Below, piece after piece: positions 7,801 to 17,103 of a DNA stretch of 64,000 bases. Source of the DNA: Sphingomonadaceae bacterium 3R27C6. GTDB lineage: Bacteria; Pseudomonadota; Alphaproteobacteria; Sphingomonadales; Sphingomonadaceae. The position numbers and the translations under genes are program-made. The stretch covers positions 310,001 to 374,000 of the forward strand of contig SCNS01000002.1 of assembly GCA_005503215.1 (NCBI GenBank), read 5' to 3'. The notes under the pieces were generated by a model that worked only from the letters and a program-made list of their open reading frames with translations, searched no databases and was not told where the DNA came from. Position 1 is the stretch's first letter, and the number at the start of each line of letters is the position of its first letter.

Positions 7801-9071
7801 GCGCGGCCCGCGACGGGAATGACGATCTGGTCGGCATCGACGCGTGCCTTGCCCGCAAGGCTGATCCCCTCGACGACGATGTCGTTGAACGCGAGGCTGT
7901 TGGCATCAGCCTTATAATCGACAGTCGGCAGCGCGAAGGCGCCGTCGAGCGTCGCCGTCGCGCGGAGCCCGTTAGCGCGCACTTCGGGCGCGATCGCACT
8001 CGGTCGGAGGATATTGGCCGCGAGTTGCAGCCCTTCATAGCGATTGGTGCCAAGGTCGATACCGCCGCTGATCCCGAGCCGCGCGGCATCGGAGGACAGC
8101 CGTCCGTCGATCGCGGCCTTGCGCTCCTGAAGCCGTGCGGTCAGGTCAATCGCGGTTTCGGTGCCCAATATCTCGGTCATCGGTCCGGCCAGCAACCGCG
8201 ACGCCTGCGCCGTCCCCTTTGCGACAAAGGTGCCATCGCGTCCGGTCAGCGCCACGCGCGCGAGCGGCGACGCGCCGAGGTTCGCGGTCAGATTGCCGTT
8301 CCATGCCTTCCAGTCGCCGCGCCCGTCGAGCTTTGCGGTCAGCGTTTCCTTGAAGCCGCCCATCGCCGCGAGCACGCCGCCCTGCGGTGCGGTGACGTCG
8401 AGTTGGACCGCGAGCCGGTTCGCCTCGGGCACCGCGTCGAGCACCAGTTTCAACGCATCGCCCTGTCCGCCACCGCCCGCTATCGTTTCGGCATTAGCCG
8501 TGACCTGCGCGCGGCGGTCGGCAATCGCGATCTTGCCGTTCAATTTCGCAACCTGGCGCTCGCCCGCCACCGGGGGCTCGAAAACGAAACGGTCGACGCG
8601 CACCAGCCCGACATCGATGTCGAGATCGGGGAGCAGCGGTTCGCCGGTGTCGGGAACGACCTTGAACTCTGGCAGCTTGCGCATCGTCATCGTCGCGGCG
8701 GTGGCCGAGCGAACGTCGACATGATTGGCGAGATAGCGGATCGGCCGCCAGTCGACCCTGACCTCGGGCGATGCGAGGAACACACCCTTGGGGTCCGACA
8801 GCGTGAAATTGCGGATGACCATCTGGCCATAAAGAGACCCGTCGAGCCGGCCGATGCCGATCTTCATCCCGTTTTCGAATTCATATTTCTCGATCTGGGT
8901 GACGACGAAACGCCGTCCCGCGTCGCTGTTGAGCCCGACGAGGAACAGTGCAAACAGCAACACAAGCCCGAGCAGCGTCAGCCCGACCCAACGCAATATG
9001 GTGAGCGGCCACGAGCTCGAGGCTTTCGCCGGCGCGGCTCCCTCTTCGGCGAAAGGCGCGTCGTCCGCCAT
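4836..9071 (-). CDS. tamB: translocation and assembly module protein TamB
   Basis: 1411 residues. A single N-terminal membrane anchor (about 22-48, ILRWVGLTLLGLVLLFALFL) is followed by a very long beta-rich region and a C-terminal DUF490/TamB domain that ends in a beta-strand signature (LSIRYRKDY). TamB is an inner-membrane-anchored AsmA-like protein that spans the periplasm; with TamA it acts in outer-membrane protein assembly and phospholipid transport. Its ATG overlaps the tamA stop by one base, and a small lipoprotein gene is coupled to its own stop. The 1174-residue frame on the opposite strand is a GC-driven shadow. Confidence 0.92.
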   Translation of the reverse strand: MADDAPFAEEGAAPAKASSSWPLTILRWVGLTLLGLVLLFALFLVGLNSDAGRRFVVTQIEKYEFENGMKIGIGRLDGSLYGQMVIRNFTLSDPKGVFLASPEVRVDWRPIRYLANHVDVRSATAATMTMRKLPEFKVVPDTGEPLLPDLDIDVGLVRVDRFVFEPPVAGERQVAKLNGKIAIADRRAQVTANAETIAGGGGQGDALKLVLDAVPEANRLAVQLDVTAPQGGVLAAMGGFKETLTAKLDGRGDWKAWNGNLTANLGASPLARVALTGRDGTFVAKGTAQASRLLAGPMTEILGTETAIDLTARLQERKAAIDGRLSSDAARLGISGGIDLGTNRYEGLQLAANILRPSAIAPEVRANGLRATATLDGAFALPTVDYKADANSLAFNDIVVEGISLAGKARVDADQIVIPVAGRAARIRGLDTVAGGTLVQVRLDGDLAYSNGRILSDNLRLRSPRIDAKAIIIADLNKGFYTGAIDGRINDYRIESVGIFDIDTDADLKTAPRGGFEIVGRVRARSTKLFNSGVRDFLGGNATASSDVRYGTDGMIRFANLRMSAPRLRVTGGQGSYAPNGQIRLTARANSTDYGPVGVQLAGTITNPRAVVTAARPGLGIGLANLVAKINGAKNGYRLAATGDTDYGPLSADVVLLTASGPLTIDVERGDLSGIGFNGRLVKSDAGPFVGQLNASGQGLGGLVRLTAAGQYQAAAINVRANDVVLPGAAKLAVGSAIVDADVTLYDTPHIVADIQVADTQIRDYDIAVGRVKIDYRGGSGKAQALVEGTSGVPFRIAANADLQPKLWRAAVQGRATGINFRTVTPARIIPGADGYELLPTNISLGRGSRARIAGRFGDGIMLQSRLERVNMAILNAVYPDMGLGGRATGSLDFEQANSDSFPRADARLTITDFTRTTAASVSQPVDVNFAGKLLADGGEARAVMRKRGSVIGRLQASLRPLGAGAGTWTERLMAAPLGGGIRYNGPADTLYSFFGPATQHVSGPVAVAADFSCSVSDPCLQGVVRGKDMVYENQTYGTRLTNMVVNGRFTGNRLEIEQLTATAGDGTVQAKGFISLASADGYPMNISATLDNARLAKSENIAARATGNLTLEKVAGQTALLSGSLRLPETRYRIIREGAAQVPVLTGVRRKPPAGRQRISGDGLQAVGGSLFDLIRLDIALKAPDEIYVSGMGLESEWKADVVLRGTTQDPRVTGEIELVRGTLGFAGRSFELQEGRVTFPTGEAFDPAIRLLASDTIETVTVSISVTGRASNPQIAFSSVPGLPQDEIVSRILFGDSITTLSPLQAVQLASSLNTLSGSGGGLSPLGSLQSATGIDRLRVLGPDDTVGRGAALAAGQYITKDIYLEVITDARGYTATQLEISLTPALSLLSQAGGSGGSNLSIRYRKDY

Positions 9072-11422
9072 CAGAACGCCTGCCCGATCGAAACATAGAC
9101 GCTGACGCGCGCCTCACCCGGCTTGCGCCCGATCGGGGTCGCGATGTCGAAACGCATCGGGCCGAAGTTCGTATAATAGCGCGCGCCGATCCCCGCGCCG
9201 AAACGCAGATTCTGGAAGGTCGGCGCCGATGAGCGATACACCTGCCCGGCGTCGACAAAGCCGACGACACCGAAATTGCCGAAGCGATAGCGCGCCTCGA
9301 ACGCCGCCTCGGCGACGCTGCGGCCGCCGATCGGATCGTTGTTCGGATCCTTTGGCCCGAGTTCCTGATAACCAAAGCCGCGCACCGAGCCGCCGCCGCC
9401 CGCATAAAAACGCCGCGACGGCGCCAACTTCTCGCGCGCCGCACCAAGGATCGACCCGACGCGCACCCGCCCCGCGACCACGATGCTGTCGGTCACCGGA
9501 TAATAGCCGCTAACGTCGGTCCTGAGGCGCGCATAAGGCGAGAAGCTCCCGGCGAGCGAGCCTTCGGGCTGGATCAGCGAGGTGATGCGGAAACCCTTCG
9601 TCGGGTCGAGCAGGCTGTCGGTGCGGTCCATCCCAACCTGTCCCGTCAACCCGAGGATGGTGTAGAAATCGTACGAGCGCGTGCCCGTCGTGAAATCATA
9701 ATCATCCTCGCGCGTCGCGATTAGCTCGGCGCCATAAGCATAGGTGAATTTCTTCTGCCAGATCGGCGTCGAATCATAGCTGACGCGCACGCCTACACGG
9801 CCCGTGATCGCATTGAAGGCATCATAATTGCTGCGCGTAACCTCGGTGACGAGCTCCATTGTGCGGTCGCGGCGTCCCCAGTTCGAGCGGCGCAGCGTCG
9901 CCCCGATCCCCTGTTCCTGCGTCCCCAATACACCACGGAAGGTCAGCGCGCCTTCGGGCGGCAGCAGGTTGCGATGCGTCCAGCTGCCTTCCAGCCTGAT
10001 GCCCTCGCCCGTCCCATAACCCGCGCTGGCAGCCAGCGTGCGCGGCGGGCCAGCCTGCTGGGTCACCAGCATCGTCACATATTCGGTATCGTCGCCCGCG
10101 CTTTCGCCCGTCGGCTGCGGTTCGGCGGCGACGGTAGCGAACAGCCCCGTTGCGACCAGCGCCTGCCGAAGGTCGTCGACCATGCGGCTGTCGTAGAGAT
10201 CGCCGCGCTTGAAACGCGCCAGCACCGCGACATGCTCGGCATCGAACGCCAGGTCGCCCGTCGTCTCGATCCCGCCAAAGCGCGACCGTTTCCCGATATC
10301 GACCGGCAAGGTGTAGACGCCGTCGCCCGTCGCGCCGTCGAGCAATATGTCGCGTTGCCCGACCTTCGCAAAGGGATAGCCCTCCTGCGGCAGCTTGAGC
10401 GCGATCGCGGCTTCGGCGCCCTGGATCCGCTGCGCGACGATCGGTTCGCCGACGGCGAGCGGGAAATTGTCGGCGATCAGGCTCGGCGGCACCGTCGGCG
10501 CGGCGTTGATGACGATATCGGCCAGCGTGTAACGCTTGCCCGGCTTCACATCGATGACGGCGGTGATCGACCGGCGCTGGCCTTGCTGGCCCTCCTGCCC
10601 TTCCTCGCGCTCGCCGCGGTCGATACGCGTATCGACGACCGCGTCATAATAGCCCTCGGACGCGAGGATGCGGTGCATCAGCTCGCCGTCGGCGGTGAGG
10701 CGCGCACGGATCATCGCAGCATTGTCGGCCTTGCCGTCGCCGTCGTACAGCGCCGACAAGTCGCCGAACAGATCGGCGAGGTCGACATCGGTGCTATCGT
10801 CGGCGGCGTCCAGCCCGTTGAGCTTGACGGTATAGGCGACGCTGACATTGTCCTTGTCGTCCTCGGCCTCGGCGAACTGGACCGGTTCGACGTCGAAGTT
10901 TTCGAGCGGCGGCAGCGGGGCGGCGAGCTCGACGTCGTTGATCGGCGCGTCGCCGATCGCCTCGACGGTATCGCCGTCGGCGAGTGCGGGCACGGGAACG
11001 CCATCCACCTGCGGCGGCTGTGTCTCAACCGTCGCTTCTGCGCCTCCCTCCGCAGCCGGTTTTGCGCCTTTCGCGGCGTCGGCCGCCTGGCGTTTTTCGA
11101 AATCGGCGATCGATTCCAGCGGGCGGTCGAGCTCGGCGTCATCCTCGGCGCTGATCGGCGGGATCGCCTTCTCGAACTCCTCATCCTCGATGATCGGTGC
11201 CACTTCCGGCAGCACGGCATCGGGCGGCGGCGGCGATGGCGCCGCGATCGGGTCGGTCTTGGTGGTTTCGACGGTCCGGACGACCTGCGGCGGCTCGACT
11301 TGCTGCGCATGCGCAACACCGGCCCAGGCGAGGCAAAGAAAGGAGGATGCAGCAATCAATAGCGGCCGCATCCGCGAGGATCGACGGCCTGATGATACAC
11401 AGGAATTTTCAGATTTTTTCAT
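9071..11422 (-). CDS. tamA: TamA/BamA family outer-membrane assembly protein
   Basis: About 783 residues from the ATG opening MKKSENS. A signal peptide (LLIAASSFLCLAWAGVAHA) follows; another ATG at 11371 would begin directly at MRPLLIAAS and is an equally possible start. After an acidic, Pro/Ala-rich linker (to about 200) come POTRA-like repeats, and from about residue 450 a 16-strand Omp85 barrel ending in Phe (VSVYVSIGQAF), with the RGFGYQELGP loop motif near residue 680. The acidic linker is longer than in enterobacterial TamA. It is cotranscribed with tamB, one base overlapping, and is about 130 bases downstream of ugd. Confidence 0.9.
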   Translation of the reverse strand: MKKSENSCVSSGRRSSRMRPLLIAASSFLCLAWAGVAHAQQVEPPQVVRTVETTKTDPIAAPSPPPPDAVLPEVAPIIEDEEFEKAIPPISAEDDAELDRPLESIADFEKRQAADAAKGAKPAAEGGAEATVETQPPQVDGVPVPALADGDTVEAIGDAPINDVELAAPLPPLENFDVEPVQFAEAEDDKDNVSVAYTVKLNGLDAADDSTDVDLADLFGDLSALYDGDGKADNAAMIRARLTADGELMHRILASEGYYDAVVDTRIDRGEREEGQEGQQGQRRSITAVIDVKPGKRYTLADIVINAAPTVPPSLIADNFPLAVGEPIVAQRIQGAEAAIALKLPQEGYPFAKVGQRDILLDGATGDGVYTLPVDIGKRSRFGGIETTGDLAFDAEHVAVLARFKRGDLYDSRMVDDLRQALVATGLFATVAAEPQPTGESAGDDTEYVTMLVTQQAGPPRTLAASAGYGTGEGIRLEGSWTHRNLLPPEGALTFRGVLGTQEQGIGATLRRSNWGRRDRTMELVTEVTRSNYDAFNAITGRVGVRVSYDSTPIWQKKFTYAYGAELIATREDDYDFTTGTRSYDFYTILGLTGQVGMDRTDSLLDPTKGFRITSLIQPEGSLAGSFSPYARLRTDVSGYYPVTDSIVVAGRVRVGSILGAAREKLAPSRRFYAGGGGSVRGFGYQELGPKDPNNDPIGGRSVAEAAFEARYRFGNFGVVGFVDAGQVYRSSAPTFQNLRFGAGIGARYYTNFGPMRFDIATPIGRKPGEARVSVYVSIGQAF

Positions 11423-11555
11423 CTGCTGGCCACCGATGCGCACTTGTGGCTTGCGAGATATGGCTGTGCAACCCGTTTCTCCCCATTTGATAAGCTAACT
11501 CTCCGACAATGGGACAGTTCCCCGCGATGCGGCGAGTTGCGGCGATGGAGAAAGC

Positions 11556-12743
11556 TCAGGAATCGGCGCCGAACAGGTCGCGGCTGTAAACCTTGTCCGC
11601 GACATCGGCGAGGTCGTCGGTCACCCGGTTCGCGATGATGACGTCGGCCTCGGCCTTGAACGCCTCGATATCGCGGATGACGCGCGAGTTGAACAGGCGA
11701 TCCTCCTCGACCAAAGGTTCATAGACGATCACCTCGATGCCCTTGGCCTTCACGCGCTTCATCACGCCAAGGATGCTGCTGGCGCGAAAATTGTCCGAAC
11801 CCGCCTTCATCGCGAGGCGGTGGATGCCGACAACGCGTGGGGCCCGCTTGATGACTTCGGACGCGATGAAATCCTTGCGCGTGGTGTTCGACGACACGAT
11901 CGCCTGGATCAGATTCTGCGGCACTTCCTGATAGTTGGCGAGCATCTGCTTGGTGTCTTTGGGCAGGCAATAGCCGCCATAGCCGAAGGACGGGTTGTTG
12001 TAGAATTGCCCGATGCGCGGATCGAGGCACACGCCCTCGATCACCTGGCGCGAGTCCACGCTGTGCGAGGCCGCATAGGTGTCGAGCTCGTTGAAGAAGG
12101 CGACGCGCATCGCAAGATAGGTGTTCGCGAACAGCTTGATCGCCTCGGCCTCGGTATTGCCCGTCTGCAATATCGCCGCGTCGGGCTTGAGCGACCCTTC
12201 AAGAAGCAGCTGCGCAAATTCCGCCGCGCGCGGGTGCGTGTTGCCGACGATGATGCGCGAAGGATGGAGATTGTCGTAGAGCGCGCGTCCCTCGCGCAGG
12301 AATTCGGGCGAAAAGACGATCGCGTCGCTGCCATATTCGGCGCGCATCCGCTCCGTAAAGCCCACCGGCACGGTCGATTTGACGATGATCAGCGCGGCCG
12401 GTGCCTTCACCAGCGCGTCGGCGATCACGCTCTCGACGGTCTGCGTGTTGAAATAATTGGTGTCGGGATCATAGTCGGTCGGCGTCGCGACGATGACGAA
12501 GTCGGCGCCCGAATAAGCCGCATCGCGATCGGTCGTCGCGATCAGGTTCAACGGCTTGTTCGCGAGATAATCCTCGATCTCGGGATCGGCGATCGGCGAT
12601 TGCCTGACGTTGATCTGCTCGACCTTGCGCGCATCGATGTCGAGCGCGACCACCTCATTGCGTTGCGCCAACAAAACAGCGTTGGAAATACCGACATAGC
12701 CCGTGCCGACGACTGTGATTTTGACGGACGGCGCATGCGGCAC
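11556..12743 (-). CDS. ugd: UDP-glucose 6-dehydrogenase
   Basis: About 395 residues from a GTG ([18 protein letters not shown]); no ATG exists near the conserved [11 protein letters not shown] start, so the exact initiation codon is uncertain. The Rossmann motif GTGYVG is at 13-18, and the catalytic cysteine lies in [12 protein letters not shown] (Cys259). The length and the sequence [12 protein letters not shown] fit the short Gram-negative Ugd type. It oxidises UDP-glucose to UDP-glucuronate, feeding acidic polysaccharide synthesis and the UDP-GlcA 4-epimerase at 34.9 kb. It lies between selO and tamA on the same strand. Confidence 0.9.
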   Translation of the reverse strand: MPHAPSVKITVVGTGYVGISNAVLLAQRNEVVALDIDARKVEQINVRQSPIADPEIEDYLANKPLNLIATTDRDAAYSGADFVIVATPTDYDPDTNYFNTQTVESVIADALVKAPAALIIVKSTVPVGFTERMRAEYGSDAIVFSPEFLREGRALYDNLHPSRIIVGNTHPRAAEFAQLLLEGSLKPDAAILQTGNTEAEAIKLFANTYLAMRVAFFNELDTYAASHSVDSRQVIEGVCLDPRIGQFYNNPSFGYGGYCLPKDTKQMLANYQEVPQNLIQAIVSSNTTRKDFIASEVIKRAPRVVGIHRLAMKAGSDNFRASSILGVMKRVKAKGIEVIVYEPLVEEDRLFNSRVIRDIEAFKAEADVIIANRVTDDLADVADKVYSRDLFGADS

Positions 12744-12828
12744 ATTTGCTGGGGGCAATGACTTATCCTCTGATCGATGTGGCGCCGTCCCTAGCAATTG
12801 CGGCGCAGCGGCTCAACCGTGACTGGCG

Positions 12829-14319
12829 TCAGGTGCCGCAGAAGGTCTTGTAAGGACCGGCGTCGGCCGGGGCCGGCGCGGCGAACCGCTCGTGCCCCGG
12901 ACGAAGCGCATAGGGATCGCGCACGACCTCGAGCAGTTTGAGCCACGGCGCAAGGTCGCCCGCCTCGGCGGCGTCCAGTGCGGCTTCGACCAAATGATTG
13001 CGCGGGATGTAGAGCGGGTTTACCGCGTCCATCGCGGCGGCATGTTCCAGCGGCCCCGTCGCCTCGTGCGCGATCCGCTCCCACCATAGGGCGATCCACG
13101 GCGCCATCGCGTCGGGGGCGGGAAGCAGGCTTTCGAGCATCGCGCCGTCGCCGCGCAGCAGCATGGCGAGCGCACGAAAGAAGGAGGTGAAATCCACCTC
13201 ATATTCTTCGAGTTCGTCGAAGAGCGTATCGATGAGTTCGCCGTCGTCGGCGCCCTCGCCGGCCAGTCCCAGTTTTTCCCGGACCCGCTTGTGCCATATC
13301 GCGCGGAAACGGACAGGAATCGCATCGACCAATGCCTTCGCAGCATCGACATCGGCGGGCGACACCCGGTGGATCGCGGGCAGCAGGGCCTCGGCAAAAC
13401 GCGCCATGTTCCAGTGCAATATCTGCGGCTGGCGGCCATAGGCATAGCGGCCGTTGGCGTCGATCGAGCTGAAGACCGTGTTCACGGCAAAGCGATCCAT
13501 GAAGGCGCACGGGCCATAGTCGATCGTCTCGCCGCTGATCGCGACATTGTCGGTGTTCATGACGCCGTGGATGAAGCCGACGCCCAGCCACTGGGCGACA
13601 AGTTCGCATTGCAGGCCGATAACGCGATCGAGGAGCGCGAGCGACGGGTTGGCGGCTTCGGCCAGCTCGGGGAAATGGCGGCGAATGCTGTAATCGGCGA
13701 GCTGGACTACATGATCGGCGCCGAAATGCGCGGCAAAAAACTGGAAGGTTCCGACGCGGATGTGACTGCTCGCGATCCGCGTCAGCACCGCGCCGGGATG
13801 CGCGCGTTCGCGCTGGACGCGGTCCCCCGTCGCGACGGCGGCGAGCGCCCGCGTCGTCGGGACACCCATCGCGGCCATCGCTTCCGACACTAGAAATTCG
13901 CGAAGAACCGGGCCGATCGCGGCCTTGCCATCACCATTGCGCGAAAAGGCGGTCGGCCCGGATCCTTTCAACTGGACGTCGAACCGCGCCCCGTCGGGGG
14001 CGACGATTTCGCCCAGAAGCAGTGCACGCCCATCGCCGAGTTGCGGCGAAAAATGCCCGAACTGGTGCCCAGCGTAGGCGAGCGCGAGCGGATTGGCACC
14101 CTCGGGCAGCGCTTCGCCCGAAAACAGCCGCGCCAGCTGATCATCGCCGGCGTTCGATGCGTCGAGCCCGAGCGTCTCCGCGAGCGCATGATTGAAAATC
14201 AAAAGCTTTGGCGCAGAGGGCTTCGCAGCTTCGGCAGGCGCGTAAAAGCCCTCCATCGAATCGTAAAAACTGTTGTGGAAGGCGAAATCCATGGATTCTA
14301 TGTCGAGCCTCGACATCAT
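12829..14319 (-). CDS. selO: protein adenylyltransferase SelO
   Basis: 496 residues (family about 480-500). SelO is a pseudokinase-fold enzyme that transfers AMP to Ser/Thr/Tyr of redox proteins. Visible motifs are AGHQFGHF (83-90), LGDGRALLLGE (94-104), the long LKGSGPTAFSR...GPVLREF block (117-142), the active-site HGVMNTDN (251-258) and DYGPCAF (267-273). The C-terminus ends YKTFCGT, with Cys494 in the place of the selenocysteine/redox cysteine of the family; Cys271 could be its disulfide partner, as known for E. coli SelO. Two adjacent ATGs and a later one before DFAFHN leave the start open by up to nine residues. Confidence 0.92.
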   Translation of the reverse strand: MMSRLDIESMDFAFHNSFYDSMEGFYAPAEAAKPSAPKLLIFNHALAETLGLDASNAGDDQLARLFSGEALPEGANPLALAYAGHQFGHFSPQLGDGRALLLGEIVAPDGARFDVQLKGSGPTAFSRNGDGKAAIGPVLREFLVSEAMAAMGVPTTRALAAVATGDRVQRERAHPGAVLTRIASSHIRVGTFQFFAAHFGADHVVQLADYSIRRHFPELAEAANPSLALLDRVIGLQCELVAQWLGVGFIHGVMNTDNVAISGETIDYGPCAFMDRFAVNTVFSSIDANGRYAYGRQPQILHWNMARFAEALLPAIHRVSPADVDAAKALVDAIPVRFRAIWHKRVREKLGLAGEGADDGELIDTLFDELEEYEVDFTSFFRALAMLLRGDGAMLESLLPAPDAMAPWIALWWERIAHEATGPLEHAAAMDAVNPLYIPRNHLVEAALDAAEAGDLAPWLKLLEVVRDPYALRPGHERFAAPAPADAGPYKTFCGT

Positions 14320-14379
14320 AAATGCAAGCGCACCGAGCGACAGTCCATCGGGCGGCTCTCGGCGGCTATCGCCGCAGGA

Positions 14380-15447
14380 TCACCGCAGATCGAACAGCGC
14401 GATCATCCGCTCCGCCACGTCGTTCCAGTCGCGCGGTATAAGCGCCAGGCGCGCCGTGTAATCGGGCTGCCAGCCTGCCGACAGCCGCTGCTTGAGCTCG
14501 GTGATCGCTTGGTCGAGCGCGCCGCTGTCCATGGCATCGAAATAGATCGCCGTATCGCCGCAGAGCGACCGGGCATAGGGCAGATCCGCTGCGACGATCG
14601 GCAGGCCGAGGGTCATCGCCTCGACAAGCGGCAGACCATAGCTTTCGGCGAGCGACGGAAAAAGGAGCGCATCGGCACGATGATATTGATCGCGCATGCC
14701 CTCTTCCCCCTGAACGCCCACAGGCATCAACATGCCGGGCCGATCAACTCCCTCAGGGTCCAGCGTCACGACGATATGGACATCCTTGCGGGCGCCGAAA
14801 TCGCTTGCGTAACGATTCAAGAGCGCGTGATTTTTGTGCGGATAAGGGCTGGCAGGATAGAACAGCCGGAGCGGCCGTTCGCCATTCCATTCGCCCCGCG
14901 GCTTCCGCGCGGCGACAGAAAGCCATTGGGGTGCCGGCTGCGGGATGACGCTGATACGCCCATCGAGCGCCGGGAAATTGTCGCGTAGCTCATTGCCGAC
15001 GATATCCGACTGCACGATCGCGCGATGGATATATTTCGCGTTGCGGCGAAACAGCCAGCGGCTGACCGCGACCTTGGCATTGCCGGATGCCGATCCCGTA
15101 TCGGCGCCCGAGACCATATGCAGCCGATGGACCAGCAAGACCTGTTTCCCGGGGAGCGCCAGCGGCAGATCGCCCAGCACCAGCATGTCGCCATCCACCG
15201 GGTAATAGCGCGAGGTAGAGAGGCATTCAACGACACGCGACGCCGCATTTGGGAGCCGGCGCGCGATCTTTACGGCCGGTAGCCCAAGATCGGCGGCAAG
15301 CCCCGCGAGCGGCCCGCTTTCGGGGACGAATATGGTGCCCAGCCTGTCGCGGCCGACAGCGGCCAGCGCGGGAAGCAGCGATTGAACGAGTTGGGACGCG
15401 CCGAGGCCATGGATATTGGAAGCCGAGACATGGATCGGTCTCGTCAT
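14380..15447 (-). CDS. GT4-type glycosyltransferase
   Basis: 355 residues of GT-B fold. The C-terminal half carries the nucleotide-binding features of family GT4: RLFYPASPYPHKNHALL, then ALLFPSLAESYGLPLVEAM with the E-x7-E motif at about 270-280, and GLPIVAADLPYARSLCG. The N-terminal half begins with the acceptor-domain glycine loop NIHGLGASQL. It would add one sugar to the lipid-linked repeat unit at the cytoplasmic membrane face. Its ATG overlaps the preceding GT2 stop by four bases (ATGA). It is the last gene of the minus-strand wzy-wzx operon. Donor and acceptor cannot be read from sequence. Confidence 0.85.
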   Translation of the reverse strand: MTRPIHVSASNIHGLGASQLVQSLLPALAAVGRDRLGTIFVPESGPLAGLAADLGLPAVKIARRLPNAASRVVECLSTSRYYPVDGDMLVLGDLPLALPGKQVLLVHRLHMVSGADTGSASGNAKVAVSRWLFRRNAKYIHRAIVQSDIVGNELRDNFPALDGRISVIPQPAPQWLSVAARKPRGEWNGERPLRLFYPASPYPHKNHALLNRYASDFGARKDVHIVVTLDPEGVDRPGMLMPVGVQGEEGMRDQYHRADALLFPSLAESYGLPLVEAMTLGLPIVAADLPYARSLCGDTAIYFDAMDSGALDQAITELKQRLSAGWQPDYTARLALIPRDWNDVAERMIALFDLR

Positions 15448-16340
15448 ACGCGACGGGCCATATCCGCCGAGAAGCGCTTGCGCGTGATCGAAGGGATCGC
15501 AAGTTCACGCAGCCGATGAATGGCGTGCGACGGATTCTCCAACATCTTGCGAAAACGCGCGCCGCGCAGAAAAGTCATCACATCGCCATCGATCGGGGCG
15601 TTCAGTATATCGGCATGGATGCGCCGATAATCCGCGTCGAACCGCCGCTGATGTGCTTCGCCCGCCGCGCCGCCCGAAATGCCCCCGGGATATAGACGAA
15701 ACGCGCCGAAGCGATCGTTGACGATGGCAAAGGGCACCTCGGCCGCAGCAAAGTCGGCGAGCAGTTCATAATCCCACGTCGACCGGTTGGCGGCGTTGAA
15801 TCCGCCGACGGCGCGAAATTTATCCATCGCGAAGGAAAAACCCTGCTGAACGATGGTTGCGGCCCCGCTGGCCAGCGTTGCCTTGTCGTTGGCCGTCGGC
15901 AACAATTCGCGGTCGACGCTACCGTCGCCACCAACGCGCCACGCCCGGCCGAGAAGCAGGCCGATATCGGGGCGATCGGCCCACTGCCGTAACAAGGCAT
16001 CGATCGCACCCGGCACCATAAAATCGTCGCTGTTCAGAAAATAGCCCACGCGCCCGCGCGCGACGGCGAAGCCCTTGTTGAGTCCGTCGGCCGGCCCGTC
16101 GTCGGGATCGAGTATAACCGTATCGATGCCTTCGCGATACTCGGCGATGATATCGCGGCTGCCGTCGGTCGAGCCAGGATCGACGACAATGAATTCGACG
16201 GCATCGCTTTTTTGCGAAATGACCGACTTTAGAGCCTCCCGAAGATAGTCGGCCTGATTGAACGACAGGGTGACGATCGACAGAAACGGCTCTTTTGCCG
16301 CCCCCCCCGTCTCGCCGTCAGGCGAAGACGGGTTTGACAT
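15444..16340 (-). CDS. GT2-family glycosyltransferase
   Basis: 298 residues from the ATG opening MSNPSSPDGETG. The GT-A fold N-terminal part is clear: FLSIVTLSFNQADYLREAL, then EFIVVDPGSTDGSRDII, DDGPADGLNKGFAVARG, and the metal-binding NSDDF. The remainder includes the acceptor region FSFAMDKFRAVGGFN. The start lies 23 bases inside the end of the upstream FkbM gene, and the stop overlaps the next GT4 gene by four bases, so the three are tightly coupled. It probably transfers one residue of the repeat unit. Confidence 0.87.
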   Translation of the reverse strand: MSNPSSPDGETGGAAKEPFLSIVTLSFNQADYLREALKSVISQKSDAVEFIVVDPGSTDGSRDIIAEYREGIDTVILDPDDGPADGLNKGFAVARGRVGYFLNSDDFMVPGAIDALLRQWADRPDIGLLLGRAWRVGGDGSVDRELLPTANDKATLASGAATIVQQGFSFAMDKFRAVGGFNAANRSTWDYELLADFAAAEVPFAIVNDRFGAFRLYPGGISGGAAGEAHQRRFDADYRRIHADILNAPIDGDVMTFLRGARFRKMLENPSHAIHRLRELAIPSITRKRFSADMARRV

Positions 16341-17103
16341 CGCGGTTCCAATCGACGCTGGGATGGTCGAGCTCCGCCAGTGGCAGATCATGTTCGCTCA
16401 ACACCTCGTCCGGCGCCAGCAAGCGCCGGGCCATCAAGGAAAGTTCGATGAAGGAAGAATAGCTGCCACTGTCGTTCACGCCAAAATTATTGGCGTGAAA
16501 ATGAACCAGCACAAAGTCTTCGTTCATCGCGGCGATGAATTTTTCCAGTGCGTCGATATGCTGATCGATCAAATGGAATTCGATCACGCAGGCCACGAAA
16601 TTTTGCCGGTTCGCCACGATGGCGTCGAGGATTTCATACTCCGCCCCCTCGATGTCCACTTTCAGCAGAACATCCTTGTCCATGCCGGCGAGTTGCATCG
16701 CCTTTTCCAGCCCGACCATGCCCGGAGCATGGCCGATACCGATCTGAAAGTGGCGCCGGGTCGTGCCATCGAAAAAGCGGCGATAGGCAAACGGAAGCGG
16801 AAGTTTTCGGCGACGGTCGGCTTGCCCCTGAAGCACGCCGCGCACAAAATGGGTCGCCGTCCGCCGGAGCCAGAAACGCCAGTTAACCGTGTGATCGAAG
16901 ATTGCGATCTTTGCCGCTGTGCGTTCGTGGATCCACGCCTCGAAGCTCCAGTCGTCAAAAAGCCCCATGCCAAGCACGGCACGCACCTCGCTCAAAACGC
17001 GGCGCGGCAGGACGTAGCCACCGTCGCCCGCGCTGCCGGCGCGGATCAGATCGGCGGGTGCCTCCGGACGCAGCCAGAGCGGATAATTGTCGGGGGTGCT
17101 CAT
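16318..17103 (-). CDS. FkbM-family methyltransferase (first copy downstream)
   Basis: 261 residues from an ATG that overlaps the stop of the neighbouring FkbM gene by four bases. The FkbM signature is visible at about 150-165 (LLKVDIEGAEYEILDAI), followed by VIEFHLIDQHID. The glycine-rich SAM loop is poorly conserved (RAVLGMGLFDDWSFEAW). The family O-methylates sugars and other small molecules. Sitting between another FkbM gene and a GT2 gene in the polysaccharide operon, it probably methylates a repeat-unit sugar, perhaps the chain end. Confidence 0.75.
   Translation of the reverse strand: MSTPDNYPLWLRPEAPADLIRAGSAGDGGYVLPRRVLSEVRAVLGMGLFDDWSFEAWIHERTAAKIAIFDHTVNWRFWLRRTATHFVRGVLQGQADRRRKLPLPFAYRRFFDGTTRRHFQIGIGHAPGMVGLEKAMQLAGMDKDVLLKVDIEGAEYEILDAIVANRQNFVACVIEFHLIDQHIDALEKFIAAMNEDFVLVHFHANNFGVNDSGSYSSFIELSLMARRLLAPDEVLSEHDLPLAELDHPSVDWNRDVKPVFA

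Noticed and set aside
5574..9098. 1174-residue open frame on the plus strand opposite tamB
   Set aside because: Composition is Arg/Asp/Gly/His-heavy with no domain; it mirrors the tamB codon pattern in a GC-rich genome.
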